DNA from: Amblyomma americanum
Taxonomy: Eukaryota; Arthropoda; Arachnida; Ixodida; Ixodidae
Direction of reading: 5' to 3'
NCBI RefSeq assembly: GCF_052857255.1
Contig: NW_027526506.1
Span: 434,001-498,000 of the forward strand
Length of the DNA: 64,000 bases
Part shown: positions 1 to 13,022 of the stretch, one piece after another
How positions within the stretch are numbered: position 1 is the stretch's first letter
Layout: each line of letters opens with the position of its first letter
Made by a program: the position numbers and the translations under genes
Notes under the pieces: model-generated
What the model saw: the letters and a program-made list of their open reading frames with translations, nothing else
Told to the model about the DNA's origin: nothing
Databases searched by the model: none

Positions 1-3000
1 CGTCTTTCTTGAGCCAACCGAAGCTCTTCTTTTTCTTTCTGCTCGCAAAATTCCCGTCTTTCTTGAGCCAACCGAAGCTCTTCCTTTTCTTTCTGCTCGC
101 ACAATTCCCGTCTTTATTGAGCCAGCCGAAGCTCTTCTTTTTCTTTCTGTTCGCACAATTCCCGTCTTTCTTGAGCCAACCGAAGCTCTTCTTTTTCTTT
201 ATGCTCGCCCAATTCTCGTCTTTCTTGATCCAATCTAAGCTCTTCTTTTTCTTTCTGCTCGCACAATTCCCGTCTTTCTTGAGCCAACCGAAGCTCTTCT
301 TTTTCTTTCTGCTCGCACAATTCCCGTGTTTCTTGAGCCAATCGAAGCTCTTCTTTTTCTTTCTACTGGCACTATTAACGTCTTGAGCGAATTAAAGCTC
401 TTCTTTTTCTTCCTGCTCGCACAATTCCCGTCTTTCATGAGCCAACCGAAGCTCTTCTTTTTGTTTCTGCTCGCACAATTCCCGTCTCTCTTGAGCCAAC
501 CGAAGCTCTTCTTTTACTTTCTGCTCGCACAATTCTCGTCTTTTTTGAGCCAACCGAAGCTCTTCTTTTTCTTTCTGCTCGCACAAATCTCGTCTCTCTT
601 GAGCCAACCGAAGCTCTTCTTTTTCTTTCTGCTCGCACAATTCCCGTCTTTTTTGAGCCAACCGAAGCTATTCTTTTTCTTTCGGCTCCCACAATTCCCG
701 TCTTTCTTGAGCCAACCGCAGCTCTTCTTTTTCTTTCTGCTCGCACAATTCCCGTCTTTATTGAGCCAACCACAGCTCTTCTTTTTCTTTCTGCTCGCAC
801 AATTGCCGTCTTTTTTGAACCAACCGAAACCTTTCATTTTCTTTCTGCTCCCACAATTCCCCTCTTTCTTGAGCCAACCGAAGCTCTTCTTTTTCTTTCT
901 GTTCGCACAATTCCCGTCTTTCTTGAGCCAACTAAAGCTCTTCTTTTTCTTTCTGCTCGCACAATTCCCGTCTTTATTGAGCCAACCACAGCTCTTCTTT
1001 TTCTTTCTGCTCGCACAATTCCCGTCTTTTTTGAGCCAACCGAAACTCTTCTTTTTCTTTCTGCTCCCACAATTCCCGTCTTTCTTGAGCCAACCGAAGC
1101 TCTCCTTTTTCTTTCTGCTCGCACAAATCCAGTTTTTCTTGAGCGAATTAAAGCTCTTCTTTTTCTTCCTGCTCGCACAATTCCCGTCTTTCATGAGCCA
1201 GTCGAAGCTCATCTTTTTGTTTCTGCTCGCACAATTCCCGTCTCTCTTAAGCCAACCGAAGCTCTTCTTTTAATTTCTGCTCGCACAATTCCCGTCTTTC
1301 TTGAGCCAACCGAAGCTCTTCTTTTTCTTTCTGCTCGCACAAATCTCGTCTCTCTTGAGCCAACCGAAGCTCTTCTTTTTCTTTCTGCTCGCACAATTCC
1401 CGTCTTTTTTGAGCCAACCGAAGCTATTCTTTTTCTTTCTTCTCACACAATTTCCGTCTTTCTTGAGCCAACCGAAGCTCTTCTTTCTCTTTCTGCTCGC
1501 TCAATTGCTGTCTTTCTTGAGCCAACCGAAGCTCCTCTTTTTCTTTCGGCTCGCACAATTGCCGTCTTTCTTGAGCCAACCGAAGCTCTTCTTTTTCTTC
1601 CTGCTCGCACAGGTCCCGTCTTTCTTGAGCCAACCGAAGCTCTTCCTTTTGTTTCTGCTTGCACAATTCCCGTCTTTTTTGAGCCAACCGAAGATCTTTT
1701 TCTTTCTGCTCGCACAATTTGGTCTTTGTTGAGCCAATCGAAGCTCTTTTTTTTTTCTGCTCGCACAATTCCCGTCGTTTTTGAGCCAACCGAAGCTCTT
1801 CTTTTTCTTTCTGCTCGCACAATTTCCGCCTTTTTTGAGCCAATCGAAGCTCTTCTTTTTCTTTCTGCTCGCACGATTCCCGTCATTCTTGAGCCAACCG
1901 AAGCTCTTCTTTTTCTTTCTGCTCACACAATTCCCGTCTTTCTTGAGCCAACCACAGCTCTTATTTTTCTTTCTGCTCGCACAATTCCTGTCTTTATTAA
2001 GCCAACCGAAGCTCTTCTTTTTCTTTCTGCTCTCACAATTCCCGTCTTTCTTGAGCCAACCGAAGCTCTTCTTTTTCTTGATGCTCGCCCAATTCTCGTC
2101 TTTCTTGAGCCAATCTAAGCTCTTCTTTTTCTTTCTGCTCGCACAATTCCCGTCTTTCTTGAGCCAATCGAAGCTCTTCTTTTTCTTTCTACTGGCACTA
2201 TTAACGTCTTGAGCGAATTAAAGCTCTTCTTTTTCTTCCTGCTCGCACAATTCCCGTCTTTCATGAGCCAACCGAAGCTCATCTTTTTGTTTCTGCTCGC
2301 ACAATTCCAGTCTCTCTTAAGCCAACCGAAGCTCTTCTTTTACTTTCTGCTCGCACAAATCTCGTCTCTCTGGAGCCAACCGAAGCTCTTCTTTTTCTTT
2401 CTGCTCGCACAATTCCCGTCTTTTTTGAGCCAACCGAAGCTATTCTTTTTCTTTCTTCTCACACAATTCCCGTCTTTCTTGAGCCAACCGAAGCTCTTCT
2501 TTCTCTTTCTGCTCGCTCAATTGCCGTCTTTCTTGAGCCAACCGAAGCTCCTCTTTTTCTTTCGGCTCGCACAATTGCCGTCTTTCTTGAGCCAACCGAA
2601 GCTCTTCTTTTTCTTCCTGCTCGCACAGGTCCCGTCTTTCTTGAGCCAACCGAAGCTCTTCCTTTTGTTTCTGCTTGCACAATTCCCGTCTTTTTTGAGC
2701 CAACCGAAGATCTTTTTCTTTCTGCTCGCACAATTTTCGTCTTTGTTGAGCCAATCGAAGCTCTTTTTTTTTCTGCTCGCACAATTCCCGTCTTTTTTGA
2801 GCCAACCGAAGCTCTTTTTCTTTCTGCTCGCACAATTTCCGCCTTTTTTGAGCCAATCGAAGCTCTTCTTTTTCTTTCTGCTCACACGATTCCCGTCATT
2901 CTTGAGCCAACCGAAGCTCTTCTTTTTCTTTCTGCTCGCACAATTCCCGTCTTTCTTGAGCCAACCACAGCTCTTATTTTTTTTTCTGCTCGCACAATTC

Positions 3001-6000
3001 CTGTCTTTATTGAGCCAACCGAAGCTCTTCTTTTTCTTTCTGCTCCCACAATTCCCGTCTTTCTTGAGCCATCCGAAGCTCTTATTTTTCTTTCTGCTCG
3101 AACAAATCCAGTTTTTCTTGAGCCAACCGAAGCTCTTCTTTTTATTTCTGCTCGCACAATTCCCGTATTTCTTGTGCTAACCGCAGTTCCTCTTTTTCTT
3201 TCTGCTCGCACAATTCCCGTCTTTATTGAGCCAACCACAGCTCTTCTTTTTCTTTCTGCTCGCACAATTCTCGTCTTTCTTGAGCCAATCTAAGCTCTTC
3301 TTTTTCTTTCTGCTCGCACAATTCCCGTCTTTCTTGAGCCAACCGAAGCTCTTCTTTTTCTTTCTGCTCGCACAAATCCAGTTTTTCTTGAGCCAACCGA
3401 TGCTCTTCTTTTTCTTTCTGCTCGCACAATTCCCGTCTTTATTGAGCCATCCGAACCTCTTATTTTTCTTTCTGCTCGAGCAAATCCAGTTTGTCTTGAG
3501 CCAACCGAAACCTTTCATTTTCTTTCTGCTCGAACAATTCCCGTCTTTTTTGAGCCAACCGAAACTCTTCTTTTTCTTCCTGCTCCCACAATTCCCGTCT
3601 TTCTTGAGCCAACCGAAGCTCTTCTTTTTCTTTCTGCTCGCACAATTCCCGTCTTTCTTGAGCCAACTAAAGCTCTTCTTTTTCTTTCTGCTCCCACAAT
3701 TCCCGTCTTTCTTGAGCCAACCGCAGCTCTTCTTTTTCTTTCTGCCCGCACAATTCCCGTCTTTACTGAGCCAACCACAGCTCTTCTTTTTCTTTCTGCT
3801 CGCACAATTCCCGTCTTTTTTGAGCCAACCGAAACTCTTCTTTTTCTTTCTGCTCCCACAATTCCCGTCTTTCTTGAGCCAACCGAAGCTCTTCTTTTTC
3901 TTTCTGCTCGCACAAATCCAGTTTTTCTTGAGCCAACCGAAGCTCTTCTTTTTCTTTCTGCTCGCACAATTCCCGTCTTTTTTGAGCCAACCGAAGCTCT
4001 TCTTTTTCTTTCTGTTCGCACAATTGCCGTCTTTCTTGAGCCAACCGAAGCTCTTCTTTTTCTTTATGCTCGCCCAATTCTCGTCTTTCTTGAGCCAATC
4101 TAAGCTCTTCTTTTTCTTTTTGCTCGCACAATTCCCGTCTTTCTTGAGCCAACCGAAGCTCTTCTTTTTCTTTCTGCTCGAACAATTCCCGTCTTTCTTG
4201 AGCCAATCGAAGCTCTTCTTTTTCTTTCGACTGGCACTATTAACGTCTTGAGCGAAGTAAAGCTCTTCTTTTTCTTCCTGCTCGCACAATTCCCGTCTTT
4301 CATGAGCCAACCGAAGCTCTTCTTTTTGTTTCTGCTCGCACAATTCCCGTCTCTCTTGAGCCAACCGAAGCTCTTCTTTTACTTTCTGCTCGCACAATTC
4401 TCGTCTTTTTTGAGCCAGCTGAAGCTCTTCTTTTTCTTTCTGCTCGCACAAATCTCGTCTTTATTGAGCCAACCGCAGCTCTTTTTTTCTTTCTGCTCGC
4501 ACAATTCCCGTCTTTATTGAGCCAACCACAGCTCTTCTTTTTCTTTCTGCCCGCACAATTCCTGTCTTTTTTGAGCCAACCGAAACTCTTCTTTTTCTTT
4601 CTGCTCCCACAATTCCCGTCTTTCTTGAGCCAACCGAAGCTCTCCTTTTTCTTTCTGCTCGCACAAATCCAGTTTTTCTTGAGCCAACCGAAGCTCTTCT
4701 TTTTCTTTCTGCTCGCACAATTCCCGTCTTTATTGAGCCAACCGCAGCTCTTTTTTTCTTTCTGCTCGCACAATTCTCGTCTTTCTTGAGCCAACTGAAG
4801 CTCTTTCTTTTCTTTCTGCTTGCACAATTCCCGTCTTTCTTGAGCCAGCCGAAGCTCTTCTTTTTCTTTCTGTTCGCACAATTCCCGTCTTTCTTGAGCC
4901 AACCCAAGCTCTTCTTTTTCTTTATGCTCGCCCAATTCTCGTCTTTCTTGAGCCAATCTAAGCTCTTCTTTTTCTTTCTGCTCGCACAATTCCCGTCTTT
5001 CTTGAGCCAACCGAAGCTCTTCTTTTTCTTTCTGCTCGCACAATTCCCGTCTTTCGTGAGCCAATCGAAGCTCTTCTTTTTCTTTCTACTGGCACTATTC
5101 CCGTCTTGAGCGAATTAAAGCTCTTCTTTTTCTTCCTGCTCGAACAATTCCCGTCTTTCATGAGCCAACCGAAGCTCATCTTTTTGTTTCTGCTCGCACA
5201 ATTCCCGTCTCTCTTAAGCCAACCGAAGCTCTTCTTTTACTTTCTGCTCGCACAATTCCCGTCTTTCTTGAGCCAACCGAAGCTCTTCTTTTTCTTTCTG
5301 CTCGCACAAATCTCGTCTCTCTTGAGGCAACCGAAGCTCTTCTTTTTCTTTCTGCTCGCACAATTCCCGTCTTTTTTGAGCCAACCAAAGCTATTCTTTT
5401 TCTTTCTTCTCACACAATTCCCGTCTTTCTTGAGCCAACCGAAGCTCTTCTTTATCTTTCTGCTCTCTCAATTGCCGTCTTTCTTGAGCCAACCGAAGCT
5501 CCTCTTTTTCTTTCGGCTAGCACAATTGCCGTCTTTCTTGAGCCAACCGATGCTCTTCTTTTTCTTCCTGCTCGCACAGGTCCCGTCTTTCTTGAGCCAA
5601 CCGAAGCTCTTCCTTTTGTTTCTGCTTGCACAATTCCCGTCTTTTTTGAGCCAACCGAAGATCTTTTTCTTTCTGCTCGCACAATTTTTGTCTTTGTTGA
5701 GCCAATCGAAGCTTTTTTTTTCTGCTCGCACAATTCCCGTCGTTTTTGAGCCAACCGAAGCTCTTCTTTTTCTTTCTGCTCGCACAATTCCCGTCATTCT
5801 TGAGCCAACCGAAGCTCTTTTTTTTCTTTCTGCTCGCACAATTCCCGTCTTTCTTGAGCCAACCACAGCTCCTATTTTTCTTTCTGCTCGCACAATTCCT
5901 GTCTTTATTGAGCCAACCGAAGCTCTTCTTTTTCTTTCTGCTCCCACAATTCCCGTCTTTCTTGAGCCAACCACAGCTCTTCTTTTTCTTTCTGCTCGCA

Positions 6001-8390
6001 CAATTCCCGTCTTTTTTGAGCCAACCGAAACTCTTCTTTTTCTTTCTGCTCCCACAATTCCCGTCTTTCTTGAGCCAACTGAAGCTCTTCTGTTTCTTTC
6101 TGCTCGCAAAATTTCCGTCTTTCTTGAGCCAATCGAAGCACTTCTTATTCTTTCTGCTCGCACAATTCCCGTCTTCTTTGAGCCAACCGAAGCTCTTCTT
6201 TTTCTTTCTGCTCGCACAATTCCCGTCTTTCTTGAACCAACTAAAGCTCTTCTTTTTCTTTCTGCTCCCACAATTCCTGTCTTTCTTGAGCCAACCGCAG
6301 CTCTTCTTTTTCTTTCTGCTCGCACAATTCCCGTCTTTATTGAGCCAACCACAGCTCTTCTTTTTCTTTCTGCTCGCACAATTCTCGTCTTTCTTGAGCC
6401 AATCTAAGCTCTTCTTTTTCTTTCTGCTCGCACAATTCCCGTCTTTCTTGAGCCAACCGAAGCTCTTCTTTTTGTTTCTGCTCGCACAAATCCAGTTTTT
6501 CTTGAGCCAACCGAAGCTCTTCTTTTTCTTTCTGCTCGCACAATTCCCGTCTTTATTGAGCCATCCGAACCTCTTATTTTTCTTTCTGCTCGAGCAAATC
6601 CAGTTTTTCTTGAGCCAACCGAAACCTTTCATTTTCTTTCTGCTCGAACAATTCCCGTCTTTTTTGAGCCAACCGAAACTCCTCTTTTTCTTCCAGCTCC
6701 CACAATTCCCGTCTTTCTTGAGCCAACCGAAGCTCTTCTTTTTCTTTCTGCTCGCACAAATCCAGTTTTTCTCGAGCCAATCGAAGCTCTTCTTTTTCTT
6801 TCTGCTCGCAAAATTCCCGTCTTTATTGAGCCAACCGCAGCTCTTTTTTTCTTTCTGCTCGCACAATTCCCGTCTTCTTTGAGCCAACCGAAGCTCTTCT
6901 TTTTCTTTCTGCTCGCACAATTCCCGTCTTTCTTGAGCCAACAAAAGCTCTTCTTTTTCTTTCTGCTCCCACAATTCCCGTCTTTCTTGAGCCAACCGCA
7001 GCTCTTTTTTTTCTTTCTGCTCGCACAATTCCCGTCTTTATTGAGCCAACCACAGCTCTTCTTTTTCTTTCTGCTCGCACAATTCCCGTCTTTTTTGAGC
7101 CAACCGAAACTCTTCTTTTTCTTTCTGCTCCCACAATTCCCGTCTTTCTTGAGCCAACCGAAGCTCTTCTTTTTCTTTCTGCTCGCACAAATCCAGTTTT
7201 TCTTGAGCCAACCGAAGCTCTTCTTTTTCTTTCTGCTCGCACAATTCCCGTCTTTATTGAGCCAACCGCAGCTCTTTTTTTCTTTCTGCTCGCACAATTC
7301 CCGTCTTTCTTGAGCCAACCGAAGCTCTTCTTTTTCTTTCTGCTCGCAAAATTCCCGTCTTTCTTGAGCCAACCGAAGCTCTTCCTTTTCTTTCTGCTCG
7401 CACAATTCCCGTCTTTATTGAGCCAGCCGAAGCTCTTCTTTTTCTTTCTGTTCGCACAATTCCCGTCTTTCTTGAGCCAACCGAAGCTCTTCTTTTTCTT
7501 CATGCTCGCCCAATTCTCGTCTTTCTTGAGCCAATCTAAGCTCTTCTTTTTCTTTCTGCTCGCACAATTCCCGTCTTTCTTGAGCCAACCGAAGCTCTTC
7601 TTTTTCTTTCTGCTCGCACAATTCCCGTGTTTCTTGAGCCAATCGAAGCTCTTCTTTTTCTTTCTACTGGCACTATTAACGTCTTGAGCGAATTAAAGCT
7701 CTTCTTTTTCTTCCTGCTCGCACAATTCCCGTCTTTCATGAGCCAACCGAAGCTCTTCTTTTTGTTTGTGCTCGCACAATTCCCGTCTCTCTTGAGCCAA
7801 CCGAAGCTCTTCTTTTACTTTCTGCTCGCACAATTCTCGTCTTTTTTGAGCCAACCGAAGCTCTTCTTTTTCTTTCTGCTCGCACAAATCTCGTCTCTCT
7901 TGAGCCAACCGAAGCTCTTCTTTTTCTTTCTGCTCGCACAATTCCCGTCTTTTTTCAGCCAACCGAAGCTATTCTTTTTCTTTCGGCTCCCACAATTCCC
8001 GTCTTTCTTGAGCCAACCGCAGCTCTTCTTTTTCTTTCTGCTCGCACAATTCCCGTCTTTATTGAGCCAACCACAGCTCTTCTTTTTCTTTCTGCTCGCA
8101 CAATTGCCGTCTTTTTTGAGCCAACCGAAACCTTTCATTTTCTTTCTGCTCGCACAATTCCCGTCTTTTTTGAGCCAACCGAAACTCTTCTTTTTCTTTC
8201 TGCTCCCACAATTCCCGTCTTTCATGAGCCAACCGAAGCTCTTCTTTTTCTTTCTGCTCGCACAAATCCAGTTTTCCTTGAGCCAACCGAGGTTCTTCTT
8301 TTTCTTTCTGCTCGCACAATTCCCGTCTTTATTGAGCCAACCGCAGCTCTTTTTTTCTTTCTGCTCCCACAATTCCCGTCTTTCTTGAGC
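1..8390. repeat. Segmental duplication L, copy 1
   Basis: This stretch is repeated at about 14,771 to 24,180. Position 1 corresponds to 14,771 (offset 14,770). From about 1,300 to 4,450 the offset is 14,930/14,931, and from about 4,460 to 8,388 it is 15,790. Offset changes mark gains or losses of whole blocks of units. Private single-base variants such as TTGATCCAATCTAAG at 227 are shared with the partner at 14,997, so these are true duplicates and not just generic array similarity. Confidence 0.85.
365..390 (+). repeat. Divergent marker unit (29 copies in the window)
   Basis: One sharply divergent unit reads ACTGGCACTATTAACGTC then TTGAGCGAATTAAAG and is 4 bp shorter than the common unit. 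Copies start near 365, 2191, 4230, 5088, 7666, 10458, 12285, 13683, 15135, 17121, 19160, 19750, 20878, 23456, 24962, 25929, 30563, 31956, 38261, 39545, 40292, 42223, 44847, 48765, 52309, 53807, 57726, 60463 and 62660. Intervals recur (1826/1827, 2039 twice, 2578 twice, 3918/3919), which exposes higher-order duplication. In the charged minus-strand frame the GAATTAAAG form gives an in-frame TAA. The GAAGTAAAG form (4230, 10458, 12285, 19160, 19750) reads through. Coordinates are those of the first copy. Confidence 0.9.
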
Positions 8391-8525
8391 CAACCGCAGC
8401 TCTTCTTTTTTTTCTGCTCGCACAATTCCCGTCTTTATTGAGCCAACCACAGCTCTTCTTTTTCTTTCTGCCCGCACAATTCCCGTCTTTTTTGAGCCAA
8501 CCGAAACTCTTCTTTTTCTTTCTGC

Positions 8526-10668
8526 TCCCACAATTCCCGTCTTTCTTGAGCCAAGTGAAGCTCTTCTTTCTCTTTCTGCTCGCTCAATTGCCGTCTTTCT
8601 TGAGCCAACCGAAGCTCCTCTTTTTCTTTCGGCTCGCACAATTGCCGTCTTTCTTGAGCCAACCGAAGCTCTTCTTTTTCTTCCTGCTCGCACAGGTCCC
8701 GTCTTTCTTGAGCCAACCGAAGCTCTTCCTTTTGTTTCTGCTTGCACAATTCCCGTCTTTTTTGAGCCAACCGAAGATCTTTTTCTTTCTGCTCGCACAA
8801 TTTTCGTCTTTGTTGAGCCAATCGAAGCTCTTTCTTTTTCTGCTCGCACAATTCCCGTCTTTTTTGAGCCAACCGAAGCTCTTTTTCTTTCTGCTCGCAC
8901 AATTTCCGCCTTTTTTGAGCCAATCGAAGCTCTTCTTTTTCTTTCTGCTCACACGATTCCCGTCATTCTTGAGTCAACCGAAGCTCTTCTTTTTCTTTCT
9001 GCTCGCACAATTCCCGTCTTTCTTGAGCCAACCACAGCTCTTATTTTTCTTTCTGCTCGCACAATTCCTGGCTTTATTGAGCCAACCGAAGCTCTTCTTT
9101 TTCTTTCTGCTCCCACAATTCCCGTCTTTCTTGAGCCATCCGAAGCTCTTATTTTTCTTTCTGCTCGAAGAAATCCAGTTTTTCTTGAGCCAACCGAAGC
9201 TCTTCTTTTTATTTCTGCTCGCACAATTCCCGTCTTTCTTGTGCTAACCGCAGTTCCTCTTTTTCTTTCTGCTCGCACAATTCCCGTCTTTATTGAGCCA
9301 ACCACAGCTCTTCTTTTTCTTTCTGCTCGCACAATTCTCGTCTTTCTTGAGCCAATCTAAGCTCTTCTTTTTCTTTCTGCTCGCACAATTCCCGTCTTTC
9401 TTGAGCCAACCGAAGCTCTTCTTTTTCTTTCTGCTCGCACAAATCCAGTTTTTCTTGAGCCAACCGATGCTCTTCTTTTTCTTTCTGCTCGCACAATTCC
9501 CGTCTTTATTGAGCCATCCGAACCTCTTATTTTTCTTTCTGCTCGAGCAAATCCAGTTTGTCTTGAGCAAACAGAAACCTTTCATTTTCTTTCTGCTCGA
9601 ACAATTCCCGTCTTTTTTGAGCCAACCGAAACTCTTCTTTTTCTTCCTGCTCCCACAATTCCCGTCTTTCTTGAGCCAACCGAAGCTCTTCTTTTTCTTT
9701 CTGCTCGCACAATTCCCGTCTTTCTTGAGCCAACTAAAGCTCTTCTTTTTCTTTCTGCTCCCACAATTCCCGTCTTTCTTGAGCCAACCGCAGCTCTTCT
9801 TTTTCTTTCTGCCCGCACAATTCCCGTCTTTACTGAGCCAACCACAGCTCTTCTTTTTCTTTCTGCTCGCACAATTCCCGTCTTTTTTGAGCCAACCGAA
9901 ACTCTTCTTTTTCTTTCTGCTCCCACAATTCCCGTCTTTCTTGAGCCAACCGAAGCTCTTCTTTTTCTTTCTGCTCGCACAAATCCAGTTTTTCTCGAGC
10001 CAACCGAAGCTCTTCTTTTTCTTTCTGCTCGCACAATTCCCGTCTTTATTGAGCCAACCGCAGCTCTTTTTTTCTTTCTGCTCGCACAATTCCCGTCTTT
10101 CTTGAGCCAACCGAAGCTCTTCTTTTTCTTTCTGCTCGCAAAATTCCCGTCTTTCTTGAGCCAACCGAAGCTCTTCCTTTTCTTTCTGCTCGCACAATTC
10201 CCGTCTTTATTGAGCCAGCCGAAGCTCTTATTTTTCTTTCTGTTCGCACAATTCCCGTCTTTCTTGAGCCAACCGAAGCTCTTCTTTTTCTTTATGCTCG
10301 CCCAATTCTCGTCTTTCTTGAGCCAATCTAAGCTCTTCTTTTTCTTTTTGCTCGCACAATTCCCGTCTTTCTTGAGCCAACCGAAGCTCTTCTTTTTCTT
10401 TCTGCTCGAACAATTCCCGTCTTTCTTGAGCCAATCGAAGCTCTTCTTTTTCTTTCGACTGGCACTATTAACGTCTTGAGCGAAGTAAAGCTCTTCTTTT
10501 TCTTCCCGCTCGCACAATTCCCGTCTTTCATGAGCCAACCGAAGCTCTTCTTTTTGTTTCTGCTCGCACAATTCCCGTCTCTCTTGAGCCAACCGAAGCT
10601 CTTCTTTTACTTTCTGCTCGCACAATTCTCGTCTTTTTTGAGCCAGCTGAAGCTCTTCTTTTTCTTTC
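8526..10668. repeat. Further copy of the 2,459 to 4,440 array segment
   Basis: Positions 2,459 to about 3,960 recur here with an offset of 6,067. Positions 4,020 to 4,440 recur with an offset of 6,228, the difference being about three units. Shared private variants include CTTGTGCTAACCGCAGTTCC at 3,171 and 9,238. The piece at 10,102 to 10,230 instead matches 7,310 onward (offset 2,792), so the segment is a mosaic of two sources. Confidence 0.75.
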
Positions 10669-13022
10669 TGCTCGCACAAATCTCGTCTCTCTTGAGCCAA
10701 CCGAAGCACCTGTTTTTCTTTCGGCTCCCACAATCCCGTCTTTCTTGAGCCAACCGCAGCTCTTTTTTTTCTTTCTGCTCGCACAATTCCCGTCTTTATT
10801 GAGCCAACCACAGCTCTTCATTTTCTTTCTGCCCGCACAATTGCCGTCTTTTTTGAGCCAACCGAAACCTTTCATTTTCTTTCTGCTCGCAGAATTCCCG
10901 TCTTTTTTGAGCCAACCGAAACTCTTCTTTTTCTTTCTGCTCCCACAATTCCCGTCTTTCTTGAGCCAACCGAAGCTCTTCTTTTTCTTTCTGCTCGCAC
11001 AAATCCAGTTTTTCTTGAGCCAACCGAAGCTCTTCTTTTTCTTTCTGCTCGCACAATTCCCGTCTTTATTGAGCCAACCGCAGCTCTTTTTTTCTTTCTG
11101 CTCGCACAATTCCCGTCTTCTTTGAGCCAACCGAAGCTCTTCTTTTTCTTTTTGTTCGCACAATTCCCGTCTTTCTTGAGCCAACTAACGCTCTTCTTTT
11201 TCTTTCTGCTCCCACAATTCCCGTCTTTCTTGAGCCAACCGCAGCTCTTCTTTTTTTTCTGCTCGCACAATTCCCGTCTTTATTGAGCCAACCACAGCTC
11301 TTCTTTTTCTTTCTGCCCGCACAATTCCCGTCTTTTTTGAGCCAACCGAAACTCTTCTTTTTCTTTCTGCTCCCACAATTCCCGTCTTTCTTGAGCCAAG
11401 TGAAGCTCTTTCTTTTCTTTCTGCTTGCACAATTCCCGTCTTTCTTGAGCCAGCCGAAGCTCTTCTTTTTCTTTCTGTTCGCACAATTCCCGTCTTTCTT
11501 GAGCCGACCCAATCTCTTCTTTTTCTTTATGCTCGCCCAATTCTCGTCTTTCTTGAGCCAATCTAAGCTCTTCTTTTTCTTTCTGCTCGCACAATTCCCG
11601 TCTTTCTTGAGCCAACCGAAGCTCTTCTTTTTCTTTCTGCTCGCACAATTCCCGTCTTTCGTGAGCCAATCGAAGCTCTTCTTTTTCTTTCTGCTCGCAC
11701 AATTCCCGTCTTTTTTGAGCCAACCGAAACTCTTCTTTTTCTTTCTGCTCCCACAATTCCCGTCTTTCTTGAGCCAACCGAAGCTCTTCTTTTTCTTTCT
11801 GCTCGCACAAATCCAGTTTTTCTTGAGCCAACCGAAGCTCTTCTTTTTCTTTCTGCTCGCACAATTCCCGTCTTTATTGAGCCAACCGCAGCTCTTTTTT
11901 TCTTTCTGCTCGCACAATTCCCGTCTTTCTTGAGCCAACCGAAGCTCTTCTTTTTCTTTCTGCTCGCAAAATTCCCGTCTTTCTTGAGCCAACCGAAGCT
12001 CTTCCGTTTCTTTCTGCTCGCACAATTCCCGTCTTTATTGAGCCAGCCGAAGCTCTTCTTTTTCTTTCTGTTCGCACAATTCCCGTCTTTCTTGAGCCAA
12101 CCGAAGCTCTTTTTTTCTTTATGCTCGCCCAATTCTCGTCTTTCTTGAGCCAATCTAAGCTCTTCTTTTTCTTTTTGCTCGCACAATTCCCGTCTTTCTT
12201 GAGCCAACCGAAGCTCTTCTTTTTCTTTCTGCTCGAACAATTCCCGTCTTTCTTGAGCAAATCGAAGCTCTTCTTTTTCTTTCGACTGGCACTATTAACG
12301 TCTTGAGCGAAGTAAAGCTCTTCTTTTTCTTCCTGCTCGCACAATTCCCGTCTTTCATGAGCCAACCGAAGCTCTTCTTTTTGTTTCTGCTCGCACAATT
12401 CCCGTCTCTCTTGAGCCAACCGAAGCTCTTCTTTTACTTTCCGCTCGCACAATTCTCGTCTTTTTTGAGCCAGCTGAAGCTCTTCTTTTTCTTTCTGCTC
12501 GCACAAATCTCGTCTCTCTTGAGCCAACCGAAGCACCTGTTTTTCTTTCGGCTCCCACAATTCCCGTCTTTCTTGAGCCAACCGCAGCTCTTCTTTTTCT
12601 TTCTGCTCGCACAATTCCCGTCTTTATTGAGCCAACCACAGCTCTTCATTTTCTTTCTGCCCGCACAATTGCCGTCTTTTTTGAGCCAACCGAAACCTTT
12701 CATTTTCTTTCTGCTCGCAGAATTCCCGTCTTTTTTGAGCCAACCGAAACTCTTCTTTTTCTTTCTGCTCCCACAATTCCCGTCTTTCTTGAGCCAACCG
12801 AAGCTCTTCTTTTTCTTTCTGCTTGCACAAATCCAGTTTTTCTTGAGCCAACCGAAGCTCTTCTTTTTCTTTCTGCTCGCACAATTCCCGTCTTTATTGA
12901 GCCAACCGCAGCTCTTTTTTTCTTTCTGCTCGCACAATTCCCGTCTTCTTTGAGCCAACCGAAGGTCTTCTTTTTCTTTCTGTTCGCACAATTCCCGTCT
13001 TTCTTGAGCCAACTAACGCTCT
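10102..13022. repeat. Tandem duplication with about 1,827-bp offset
   Basis: The stretch 10,102 to about 11,195 repeats at 11,930 to about 13,022, with offsets of 1,828 and then 1,827. The 1-bp change comes from GCTCTTTTTTTC near 12,107 replacing GCTCTTCTTTTTC. The marker unit at 10,458 pairs with 12,285. The sequence 11,195 to 11,930 between them derives from other parts of the array. Confidence 0.7.
11280..11864 (-). other. Example of an uninterrupted 18-residue charged helical repeat frame (probably not a gene)
   Basis: About 194 codons of the minus strand stay in one frame and repeat RRELCEQKEKEELRLAQE with conservative variants such as EKLDLCEQ. It is among the longest runs that keep this frame; others of similar length lie near 38,456 to 39,016 and 45,222 to 45,818. 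The motif would form a charged alpha-helix or coiled coil, resembling trichohyalin-type low-complexity repeats in composition. No signal peptide, splice signal, promoter or unique flanking coding sequence is visible. The run ends at frame-shifting or stop-containing units, so I treat it as a possible relic of a coding origin and not an active gene. Confidence 0.15.

Noticed and set aside
5106..6407. A 433-codon plus-strand open frame that changes motif midway
   Set aside because: It passes from LSQPKLFFFF to EPTEALLFLSARTIPVFL at a shortened unit near 5,730. It is a chance product of the stop-poor repeat.
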